From Myxococcota bacterium (lineage in GTDB: Bacteria > Myxococcota_A > UBA9160 > UBA6930): DNA of 57,050 bases. Below, piece after piece: positions 35,685 through 46,910 of this stretch. Below the pieces are notes generated by a model. The model made no database searches. It was not told the DNA's origin and saw nothing but the letters and a program-made list of their open reading frames with translations. The position numbers and the translations under genes were made by a program. Location: contig JANQFK010000074.1 in the NCBI GenBank assembly GCA_028277885.1, positions 1-57,050 on the forward strand. The letters are read 5' to 3'. Each line of letters begins with the position of its first letter. The stretch's first letter is position 1.

Positions 35685-37169
35685 ATGGGCCTGGCCATCG
35701 ACCGAGAGCGCTTCGACGAGGCGGAGTTCCCGCCCTTCGTGGAGCGACTCGAGCGCAGCCTGGTCGCCCTCGGCGAGCTGATGCAGCGCCCGGGCTTCGG
35801 CGAGGGCCCGGCGTCCCTGGGCGCGGAGCTCGAGCTCTCCCTGGTGGACGAGCGCGGCGGTCCGCTGGGCTGCAATGCCGAGGTCCTCGGCGAGACCTCG
35901 GACCCGCGCCTCACCGTGGAGCTGAACCGCTTCAACCTCGAGTGCAACCTGCGGCCCTCGCCGCTGGCCGGCCGTCCCTTCCGTGCCCTCGCCGGGGAGA
36001 TCGAGGACGCCCTCGCCGAGGTGCGCCGGGCGGCGCACGTCCACGGCGGCAGGGTCGCGCCCATCGGCATCCTGCCGACGCTGACCGCGGACCATCTCCA
36101 GAGCTCCGCGATGACGGACCACGCCCGCTACCGCGCGCTCTCCTGGGCGCTGCACCGCCTGCGCCGGGAGGCGTTCCACGTCAACATCCACGGCCGGGAG
36201 CCCCTCGAGGTGCGCTGCGACGAGATCACCTTCGAGGGCGCGGCGACCTCGCTCCAGATCCACCTGCGGGTGGCGCCGTCGGGCTTCGCCGACGTCTACA
36301 ACGGCGTGCAGCTCGCCACCGCCCCCGCCCTCGCCCTCGCCGCCAACTCCCCGACCTTCCTCGGCCACCGCCTCTGGCACGAGACCCGGATCGCGCTCTT
36401 CAAGCAGGCGGTGGACAGCCGGCCCGAGGGCAGGCACGCGGGCCGCGTGGCTCGCGTCTCCTTCGGCAACGGCTGGCTCGCCTCGAGCGCCCTCGAGCTG
36501 TTCGCCGAGAACGTGGCGGTCCACCAGCCGCTGCTCCCGATCCTCACCGAGGAGGATCCCCTCGCGTGCGTGCGCGCCGGCGGCGTTCCCCACCTCCAGG
36601 AGATGCGGCTCCACCAGGGCACGGTGTGGCGCTGGAACCGCGCGATCTACGACCCTGCCGAGGGCGGGCACCTGCGCATCGAGATGCGCGCGTTCCCGGC
36701 GGGCCCGACCACGCGCGACATGGTCGCCAACGCGGCCTTCCTGATCGGCCTCGCCCTGGACCTCGCTCCCGAGGCGGCGGCCTGGACCGACGGCATGCCC
36801 TTCGACGCCGCCGCGCGCAACTTCTACCGCGCCGCCCAGGACGGCCCGGAGGCCGAGCTGCTCTGGCCGGACCGCCCCGGCGAGGCGCCGCGGCCGCGGC
36901 CCGCCCGCGAGCTGGTTCAGGAGCTGGCCGCGCGCGCGCGCGCGGGGCTCGCGGCGGCGGGCATCGCGGCCGACGAGTGCGACGCGCTGACCCGGCTCGT
37001 CGCCGAGCGCGCCGCGAGCGGCGTGACGGGCTCGGTGTGGCAGCTCCGCACCCTCGAGGCCCTGGCTCCCCGCTGCGAGCGCGCCGAGGCGCTGCGCACG
37101 GCCCTCGAGCGCTACCTCGCCCTGGCGGGCTCCGGCGAGCCGGTGCACACCTGGCCGGTGGAGGGCTGA
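35685..37169 (+). CDS. GCS2-type glutamate-cysteine ligase-like amide ligase
   Basis: A 494-residue protein of the carboxylate-amine ligase/GCS2 group. The family opening SLGAELELSLVDERGGPL contains the paired acidic residues that bind magnesium-ATP, and TVELNRFNLECNL and the MTDHARYRALSWAL segment follow. SFGNGWLASSALELFAENVA and LRIEMRAFPAGPTTRDMVANA complete the pattern. Such enzymes join glutamate to an amine or cysteine; this subfamily is longer than E. coli YbdK and its product is unknown. I prefer ATG 35685; an in-frame GTG at 35664 is possible and adds seven residues. The stop overlaps the start of the aspartoacylase-like gene by one base, so they likely act in one pathway. Confidence 0.82.
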   Translation: MGLAIDRERFDEAEFPPFVERLERSLVALGELMQRPGFGEGPASLGAELELSLVDERGGPLGCNAEVLGETSDPRLTVELNRFNLECNLRPSPLAGRPFRALAGEIEDALAEVRRAAHVHGGRVAPIGILPTLTADHLQSSAMTDHARYRALSWALHRLRREAFHVNIHGREPLEVRCDEITFEGAATSLQIHLRVAPSGFADVYNGVQLATAPALALAANSPTFLGHRLWHETRIALFKQAVDSRPEGRHAGRVARVSFGNGWLASSALELFAENVAVHQPLLPILTEEDPLACVRAGGVPHLQEMRLHQGTVWRWNRAIYDPAEGGHLRIEMRAFPAGPTTRDMVANAAFLIGLALDLAPEAAAWTDGMPFDAAARNFYRAAQDGPEAELLWPDRPGEAPRPRPARELVQELAARARAGLAAAGIAADECDALTRLVAERAASGVTGSVWQLRTLEALAPRCERAEALRTALERYLALAGSGEPVHTWPVEG

Positions 37170-38218
37170 TGGGGGCGCCGACGCGGCTGCGGAGCATCGA
37201 GCTCTCGGGCGGACGCCTGCCCGAGACCGCGGCCGACTGGCTGCGCAGCCTCGGCGGGCCCACGCTGCTGCGCGTCCCGGGCCGCGACCCGACGCGGCGC
37301 CGCGCCGTCACCACCCTGCTCCACGGCAACGAGCCCTCGGGCACCTACGCGGTGCACGCCTGGCTGCGCGGCGGCGCCAAGCCCGCCGTCGACACGCTGA
37401 TCTTCCTCGGCGCCGTGGAGGCCGCGCTCCACGAGCCCATGTTCTCGAACCGCTTCCTGGCCGGCGCCCGGGACCTGAACCGCTGCTTCCGCCCGCCCTT
37501 CTCGGGCCCCGAGGGCGAGCTCGCCCGGGAGATCCTCCAGGCCCTGGAGGCGGCGGCGCCCGAGGCCCTGGTGGACGTACACAACAACACCGGCCACAAC
37601 CCGCCCTACGGGGTGGGGCCGCGAGCGGGGGACCGCGAGCTCGACCTGGTGGGGCTCTTCGGGCGCCGCTACGTGCACAGCGACCTGCGCCTGGGCGCGA
37701 TCATCGAGGCCACCCAGGACCACTTCCCGAGCGTCACCGTCGAGTGCGGACGCGCCGGCGATCCCGCCGCGGACGCCGTCGCCCTGGCGGGACTCGAGCG
37801 CTTCCTCGGCAGCGAGCGGCTGGGCGGCGAGCGGCTCGAGGGCGCACCCTTCGAGCTGCTCACGGATCCGGTCCGGGTCTGCGTCGCGCCGGGCACGCGC
37901 CTGAGCTTCGGCGACGGCGTCGACCCGCGCGCCGACCTGACCGTGAGCGCCGACGTCGACCGCCACAACTTCGAGTCCCTGCCCGTGGGAACGCCCATGG
38001 GCTGGGTGGCGGGCGACGGGCCCTGGCCCCTCCAGGCCCTCGACGCCGAGGGACGCGAGCTGTCCCGGGAGCTCTTCGTGAAGCGCGACGGTCGCCTCGA
38101 GACCCGCCGCCCCATCGTCCCGATCATGATGACCACGAACCCCGGCGTCGCCCTCGCGGACTGCCTGTTCTACGTGGTGCGACGCGCCCCGAGCGCGAGC
38201 GAGCCGCCCGCCCCGTAG
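37169..38218 (+). CDS. Aspartoacylase/succinylglutamate desuccinylase-family zinc hydrolase
   Basis: A 349-residue member of the AstE/AspA family (M14-like zinc carboxypeptidase fold). The first zinc ligands are in TTLLHGNEPSGTYAVHAWL (histidine and glutamate), followed by RDLNRCF, DVHNNTGHNPPYGV (histidine ligand) and VTVECGRAGDPAAD with the catalytic glutamate. The family removes acyl groups from N-acyl amino acids. Its ATG overlaps the GCS2 stop (TGATG), an arrangement that strongly implies coupled expression: one enzyme makes an amide bond and the other breaks one. No signal peptide. Substrate unassigned. Confidence 0.84.
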   Translation: MGAPTRLRSIELSGGRLPETAADWLRSLGGPTLLRVPGRDPTRRRAVTTLLHGNEPSGTYAVHAWLRGGAKPAVDTLIFLGAVEAALHEPMFSNRFLAGARDLNRCFRPPFSGPEGELAREILQALEAAAPEALVDVHNNTGHNPPYGVGPRAGDRELDLVGLFGRRYVHSDLRLGAIIEATQDHFPSVTVECGRAGDPAADAVALAGLERFLGSERLGGERLEGAPFELLTDPVRVCVAPGTRLSFGDGVDPRADLTVSADVDRHNFESLPVGTPMGWVAGDGPWPLQALDAEGRELSRELFVKRDGRLETRRPIVPIMMTTNPGVALADCLFYVVRRAPSASEPPAP

Positions 38219-38249
38219 TCGCCCGCCAGCATCGGCCCGGGCCCTGGCG

Positions 38250-38255
38250 TACCTT
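38250..38255 (+). promoter_or_regulatory. Putative -10 box for enoyl-CoA hydratase gene
   Basis: TACCTT lies 24 bases before the ATG, with the GAGGAGGAG ribosome binding site between. Same TAnnnT type as others in the window; no obvious -35. Confidence 0.3.
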
Positions 38256-38279
38256 CGCACCGAGGAGGAGCAGCCCCCC

Positions 38280-39059
38280 ATGGCCGATCCCGAGTTCTGC
38301 CGGACGCAGCGCGACGGGCGCCTGCTCGTCGTCACCATCGCCCGTCCCGAGCTGCGCAACGCGCTGCACCCGCCCGCCCACGACGAGCTCGCCGCCGCCT
38401 TCGACGCCTTCGAGGCCGACCCGGAGCTGTGGGTCGCGATCGTGACCGGCGAGGGCGACGAGGCGTTCTGTGCGGGCCAGGACCTCAAGTGGATCGCCCA
38501 GGGCGGCGCCCCCACGGTGCCGGCCTCCGGCTTCGGCGGGCTCACCGCCCGCTACGACGGCGTGAAGCCGCTGATCGCCGCGGTGAACGGGCTCGCCTTC
38601 GGCGGCGGCTTCGAGATCGCGCTGGCCTGCGACCTGATCGTCGCCTCGGACCGCGCCCGCTTCGCCCTGCCCGAGCCCAAGGTGGGGCTCGCCGCGCTCG
38701 CGGGCGGCATGCACCGCCTGCCGCGCCAGATCGGCCTCAAGCCCGCCATGGGGATGCTGCTCACCGGGCGCGCCGTGGACGCCCAGGAGGGCCTGCGCCT
38801 CGGCTTCGTGAACGAGGTGGTGCCCCACGCGGAGCTGATGGCCGGCGCGCGGCGCTGGGCGGAGCAGATCCTCGCCTGCGCGCCGCTCTCGGTGCGAGCC
38901 TCCAAGCAGTCGGCCCTCGTCGGCCTCGACGCGGCGAGCCTGGAGGAGGCGGTGACGGGCCGCTACGACCAGATCGGCGCGATGCTGCGCAGCGAGGACT
39001 TCCGGGAGGGGCCGCGGGCCTTCGCGGAGAAGCGCCCGCCGCGCTGGAAGGGGCGCTGA
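38280..39059 (+). CDS. Enoyl-CoA hydratase/isomerase
   Basis: A 259-residue crotonase-fold enzyme. The first oxyanion-hole block is EAFCAGQDLKWIAQ and the second NGLAFGGGFEIALACDLIVA. FALPEPKVGLAALAGGMHRL follows, with glutamate in the position used for catalysis in hydratases. It fits beta-oxidation or degradation of an acyl-CoA in the cytoplasm. The C-terminal FREGPRAFAEKRPPRWKGR is standard for the family. A very strong ribosome binding site (GAGGAGGAG) precedes the ATG. The gene is apparently monocistronic and convergent with the HAD gene. Confidence 0.9.
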   Translation: MADPEFCRTQRDGRLLVVTIARPELRNALHPPAHDELAAAFDAFEADPELWVAIVTGEGDEAFCAGQDLKWIAQGGAPTVPASGFGGLTARYDGVKPLIAAVNGLAFGGGFEIALACDLIVASDRARFALPEPKVGLAALAGGMHRLPRQIGLKPAMGMLLTGRAVDAQEGLRLGFVNEVVPHAELMAGARRWAEQILACAPLSVRASKQSALVGLDAASLEEAVTGRYDQIGAMLRSEDFREGPRAFAEKRPPRWKGR

Positions 39060-39078
39060 GGCCGGCCCTCAGCCGGCC
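39060..39078. terminator. Bidirectional hairpin between convergent genes
   Basis: GGCCGGC (39060-39066) pairs perfectly with GCCGGCC (39072-39078) around CCTCA. It begins directly after the enoyl-CoA hydratase stop and runs over the stop of the convergent HAD gene, so it could terminate both. No T-run. Confidence 0.5.
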
Positions 39079-39827
39079 ACGATCTCCAGCAGCTCCTCGA
39101 GGTCCGCCACGATCCAGTCGGGCCGCGGCCCGCGCTCGGCGGCGAGGTGGGCGGCCAGCACGGCGTCCGGGTCCTTCACCCGGCGCGTGATCCAGGCCGT
39201 GGGCAGCCCGCGGGCGGCCGCCCCGCTGACGTCGGCGTCGAGGTTGTCGCCCACGTGGAGGGTCTGCTCGGGCTCCGCGCCGAGCCCCTCGACCACGGCG
39301 TCGAAGATCTCGGCCCGCGGCTTGCGGACGCCGACGTCCTCGGAGATCACCACGGCGTCGAGGTGCGGGGCGAGGGCGCCCTCGGCGAGGATGCGGCGCG
39401 CCGTCTCGGAGTGGGTGAAGTTCGAGCAGATCCCCACCGGTGCGAGGCCGCGCAGCCGCTCGAGCACGCCGGCGTGGTGGCCGGGGATGCCGGAGAGGGT
39501 GCGCAGCCGGCCCATGTGCACCTCGGTGAGCCGCTCCGGAAGCTCCGGGTCCGCGAGGCCCAGTCGCTCCGCCACCGCGGTGAAGCGCTCGACGGTGCCG
39601 ATCTCGCGGTGCTCCCGGTAGCGCACGTCGCGGTGCTCGCGGTCCACCGCGCGCAGCGCCTCGTGGAAGGCCTCGAAGGGCACCGCCTCGCGCTCCGCGA
39701 GCGCGGCGTGGAGCTCGCCCGTGGTGGTGGGCACCTCGCGTCCGTCGATCTGCACCCGCGGCAGGCGCTCCATGAAGAGGTCCACCAGGGTGTCGAACAG
39801 GTCGAGGCTCACCGCGCGGTAGCGCAC
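39069..39827 (-). CDS. HAD-superfamily hydrolase
   Basis: A 252-residue haloacid-dehalogenase-like phosphatase. Motif I is VSLDLFDTLVD with the nucleophile D9; the residue two positions on is phenylalanine, as in the FDxFDT subgroup. Motif II (threonine/serine) is CSNFTHSE, motif III lysine is in VGVRKPRAEIFDA, and motif IV is LHVGDNLDADVSGA. A helical cap lies between residues about 20 and 100. The likely reaction is dephosphorylation of a small metabolite. GTG start. It follows htpX by nine bases, so it is the second gene of that operon. Confidence 0.87.
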   Translation of the reverse strand: MRYRAVSLDLFDTLVDLFMERLPRVQIDGREVPTTTGELHAALAEREAVPFEAFHEALRAVDREHRDVRYREHREIGTVERFTAVAERLGLADPELPERLTEVHMGRLRTLSGIPGHHAGVLERLRGLAPVGICSNFTHSETARRILAEGALAPHLDAVVISEDVGVRKPRAEIFDAVVEGLGAEPEQTLHVGDNLDADVSGAAARGLPTAWITRRVKDPDAVLAAHLAAERGPRPDWIVADLEELLEIVAG

Positions 39828-39836
39828 GGCGCGGGC

Positions 39837-40718
39837 TCAGCCGCCGAGGCGCAGCCGCTCGATCCGCTCGTCGAGGCTCGGATGGGTCGAGAACAGCCGG
39901 CGCAGGCCGCCGCCCCCCGAGCCCGAGATGCCGAAGGCGGCCATCTGCTCGGGCAGGGGCGCGGGCTGGCCCGCCTTCAGGCGCTCCAGGGCGGCGATCA
40001 TCTTCTCGCGGCCGGCCAGGCGCGCGCCGCCGGCGTCCGCCCGGAACTCGCGCTGGCGCGAGAACCACATCACGATGGTGCTGGCCAGGATGCCGAGCAC
40101 CACCTGGGCCACGATGGTGGTCACGAAGAAGCCCAGCCCGTGTCCGCGCTCGTTCTTGAGGATCACGCGGTCCACGACGTGGCCGACCACCCGGGAGAGG
40201 AACAGCACGAACACGTTCACGACGCCCTGGATCAGGGTCAGGGTGATCATGTCGCCGTTGGCGACGTGGCTCACCTCGTGGCCGATCACGGCCTCGGCCT
40301 CGTCCTTGTTCATGGCGCGCAGCAGTCCGGTGCTGACGGCCACCAGGGCGTGGTCCCGGCGCGCGCCGGTCGCGAAGGCGTTCACCTCGGGCGAGTCGAA
40401 GATCGCGACCTCGGGCATGCCGATCCCCGACGCCTGGGCGTGCTGGGAGACGGTCTGCACCAGCCAGGTCTCGGCGGCGTTGGCGGGCTGCTCGATCACC
40501 CGGGCGCCGGTCATGCGCTTCGCGACCCACTTCGACATGGCCAGCGAGATGAACGAGCCGCCCATGCCGAACACGGCGCAGAAGACCAGCAGGTTCCAGT
40601 AGTCGAGGCCGACGCCCTGCTCGTCGAGGATGCGGTCCACGCCGAGCAGGCGCAGCACCACGCCGAGGACCAGCAGGATGGCGATGTTGGTGGCGAGGAA
40701 GAGGAAGATGCGTTTCAT
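39837..40718 (-). CDS. htpX: HtpX membrane metalloprotease
   Basis: A 293-residue M48B protease. Two N-terminal transmembrane helices (residues 4-22 and 40-60) are followed by the zinc motif H147-E-V-S-H151 ([19 protein letters not shown]). Two more hydrophobic helices and the third zinc ligand in [18 protein letters not shown] come after, with the C-terminal [13 protein letters not shown] signature. HtpX degrades misfolded membrane proteins together with FtsH and is usually heat- or envelope-stress-induced. The ATG is normal and the length is typical. First gene of a pair with the HAD hydrolase. The C-terminal part is slightly glycine-rich (SGSGGGGL). Confidence 0.94.
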   Translation of the reverse strand: MKRIFLFLATNIAILLVLGVVLRLLGVDRILDEQGVGLDYWNLLVFCAVFGMGGSFISLAMSKWVAKRMTGARVIEQPANAAETWLVQTVSQHAQASGIGMPEVAIFDSPEVNAFATGARRDHALVAVSTGLLRAMNKDEAEAVIGHEVSHVANGDMITLTLIQGVVNVFVLFLSRVVGHVVDRVILKNERGHGLGFFVTTIVAQVVLGILASTIVMWFSRQREFRADAGGARLAGREKMIAALERLKAGQPAPLPEQMAAFGISGSGGGGLRRLFSTHPSLDERIERLRLGG

Positions 40719-40829
40719 GGGCTCGGAGGTCTCCCGTCACGTCCAGTCGTCGAGTCGGCGTGCGCTGCGCTCCAGCGGCAGCGCGGCTCGCACCCCCCGG
40801 GGCGAGCGATTCCGCCGGATGGAGGAAGC

Positions 40830-45170
<4,341 letters not shown>

Positions 45171-45283
45171 GGTTGGCTTCACTCCCGCGGTGTGGGTCCC
45201 GCCGTCTGCGTCCAGCGCGCGCGTCCTGGCGTGCGCGGCGGCGGAGCCCCGCCGGGCGGAATGCGCGACGCCAAGCGCTCGGG

Positions 45284-45290
45284 AATACTA
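45284..45290. promoter_or_regulatory. AT-rich divergent promoter candidate
   Basis: A rare AT-rich patch (AATACTA, then GAAAAACC) lies between the NRPS and TraB genes. The minus strand gives TAGTAT as a -10 for the NRPS, with a leader of about 110 bases. The plus strand gives AATACT as a -10 for the TraB gene. A second plus-strand candidate, TACGCT, is at 45329-45334. No strong -35 is seen for either. Confidence 0.3.
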
Positions 45291-45306
45291 GAAAAACCTC
45301 ACGGCG

Positions 45307-46581
45307 GTGCACCGCACCGGCCCTGGGGTACGCTTCGGCTTCCGCCCCGCCCGACCGAAGGGCTTTCCGGGGGGCCGCGACATCTCGAGCGAATCCGACC
45401 GATCCCACCGCGCCGACTGGCCGTCGGACGTACACGTGGTCCGCGTCGACGACCGCGAGTTCATCGTGGTCGGCACGGCCCACGTCTCCCAGGAGTCGGC
45501 CGACCTGGTCCGGGAGGTGATCGAGAAGGAGCGGCCCGATTGCGTGTGCGTCGAGCTCGACGCCCAGCGCTACGAGGCGCTCTCCCAGCGCCAGCGCTTC
45601 GAGGCCCTCGACCTGCGCCAGGTGATCCGGCGCCGCCAGCTCAGCACGCTGATCGTGAACCTGATCCTGGCCTCCTACCAGAAGCAGCTCGGCCTCCAGC
45701 TCGGCGTGCTGCCGGGCAGCGAGCTGCTCGAGGCGACCCGGATCGCCCAGCAGCTGGGGATCCCCGTGGCGCTGTGCGATCGGGAGGTCGGCATCACGCT
45801 GCGCCGGGCCTGGCGCTCCATGTCGCCCTGGAAGAAGTTCGTGCTGCTCTCGGCGCTGCTCGGCTCGGCCTTCGAGAAGCAGGAGCTCTCCGAGGACGAC
45901 CTGCGCGAGCTGCGCCAGTCCGACGTGCTGTCGCGCCTGATGGCCGAGCTCGGCGAGGCCTTCCCCGCCCTCAAGTCCGTCCTGATCGACGAGCGCGACG
46001 CCTACCTGACCCAGAGGATGCGCGAGACCGCGGGGGACCGGGTGGTGGCCGTGGTGGGCGCGGGCCACGTCGAGGGCATCCGCAACGCCCTCGCCCGCGA
46101 GGAGGCCGTGCCCCTCGAGCCCCTGGAGGAGATCCCCCCGGCGCGGCCGGTCCTCAAGTGGCTGGGCTGGGGGATCCCGGTGGTGATCCTGGGCTCCCTG
46201 GCCGCGATCGCGTGGCGCAAGGGCGCCGCCGCGGCCGGGGACAGCGCGCTGTTCTGGGTGCTCGCCAACGGGCTCCCCAGCATGCTGGGCGCCCTGGTCG
46301 CGCTGGGCCACCCGCTCACCGTGCTGGCGGCCTTCGTGGCCGCGCCCTTCACGAGCCTCACCCCGGTGATCGGCGCGGGCTACGTCACCGCCTTCGTGCA
46401 GACCTACTTCCGGCCGCCCCTGGTGCGCGAGCTGCAGCAGGTCTCGGCGGACGTGCTCCGGCCGGGGCGCTGGTGGAGCAACCGGCTGCTGCGCATCTTC
46501 CTGGTCTTCCTGCTCACCACCCTGGGGAGCGCCATCGGCACCTGGGTGGGCGGCGCGGAGATCGTCTCGAACCTGTTCTGA
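45307..46581 (+). CDS. TraB/PrgY-family membrane protein
   Basis: A protein of up to 424 residues. The family core is IVVGTAHVSQESADLVREVI followed by CVCVELDAQRYEAL, ALCDREVGITLRRAW and VVAVVGAGHVEGI, with the conserved GTAH and GAGH histidines. The C-terminal 130 residues hold about four membrane helices. TraB/PrgY proteins are thought to act on peptide pheromones in enterococci and are related to the TIKI/erythromycin-esterase-like protease superfamily; the role in this organism is unknown. The start is uncertain: the first 40 residues from GTG 45307 are not typical of the family, and a TACGCT promoter-like box lies inside them, so translation may begin downstream (for example GTG 45436). 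Confidence 0.82.
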   Translation: MHRTGPGVRFGFRPARPKGFPGGRDISSESDRSHRADWPSDVHVVRVDDREFIVVGTAHVSQESADLVREVIEKERPDCVCVELDAQRYEALSQRQRFEALDLRQVIRRRQLSTLIVNLILASYQKQLGLQLGVLPGSELLEATRIAQQLGIPVALCDREVGITLRRAWRSMSPWKKFVLLSALLGSAFEKQELSEDDLRELRQSDVLSRLMAELGEAFPALKSVLIDERDAYLTQRMRETAGDRVVAVVGAGHVEGIRNALAREEAVPLEPLEEIPPARPVLKWLGWGIPVVILGSLAAIAWRKGAAAAGDSALFWVLANGLPSMLGALVALGHPLTVLAAFVAAPFTSLTPVIGAGYVTAFVQTYFRPPLVRELQQVSADVLRPGRWWSNRLLRIFLVFLLTTLGSAIGTWVGGAEIVSNLF

Positions 46582-46623
46582 GCCGGGGCCGAGCCGGAGT
46601 GAACCTCCCGGGCCGTCCGCGCG

Positions 46624-46629
46624 TATCAT
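46624..46629 (+). promoter_or_regulatory. Putative -10 box for PspC-type gene
   Basis: TATCAT lies 34 bases before the chosen ATG at 46664. It overlaps the upstream in-frame ATG at 46628, arguing that the longer frame is not translated. No clear -35. Confidence 0.35.
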
Positions 46630-46663
46630 GGAGCGCGCACCCGAGAAGTGGGAGGAGTACTCG

Positions 46664-46879
46664 ATGCCGCAACCCCGTCCCGGTCTCCAGAGGTCCCGCG
46701 AGGACCGCATGGTGGGCGGCGTCTGCGCCGGGATCGGCGACTGGCTGGGCTGGAGCCCCACCGCCGTGCGGATCCTCTACGTGATCCTCTCCCTGGCCTC
46801 GGCCGCCTTCCCGGGAATCCTGGTGTACGTGCTGCTCTGGATCCTGATGCCGGAGCGCGAGGACCCCCGCCCGGCCTGA
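46664..46879 (+). CDS. Small PspC-domain membrane protein
   Basis: A 71-residue protein made of a PspC domain: RSREDRMVGGVCAGIGDWLG, then SPTAVRILYVILSLAS and one long membrane segment ending in LLWILMPERED. PspC-like proteins sense or respond to envelope stress at the inner membrane; stand-alone short versions are common and poorly characterised. The ATG at 46664 has a strong ribosome binding site (GGGAGGAG). An upstream in-frame ATG at 46628 overlaps a -10-like TATCAT and is less likely. The histidine kinase gene begins 31 bases after the stop, so co-regulation in envelope stress is possible. Confidence 0.88.
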   Translation: MPQPRPGLQRSREDRMVGGVCAGIGDWLGWSPTAVRILYVILSLASAAFPGILVYVLLWILMPEREDPRPA

Positions 46880-46886
46880 TCCGCGG

Positions 46887-46892
46887 TACCCT
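46887..46892 (+). promoter_or_regulatory. Putative -10 box for hybrid kinase gene
   Basis: TACCCT lies 18 bases before the ATG at 46911, with GGAGAG between as a modest ribosome binding site. It would allow transcription separate from the PspC gene. Confidence 0.3.
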
Positions 46893-46910
46893 GGCCCGGG
46901 CGGAGAGTCC

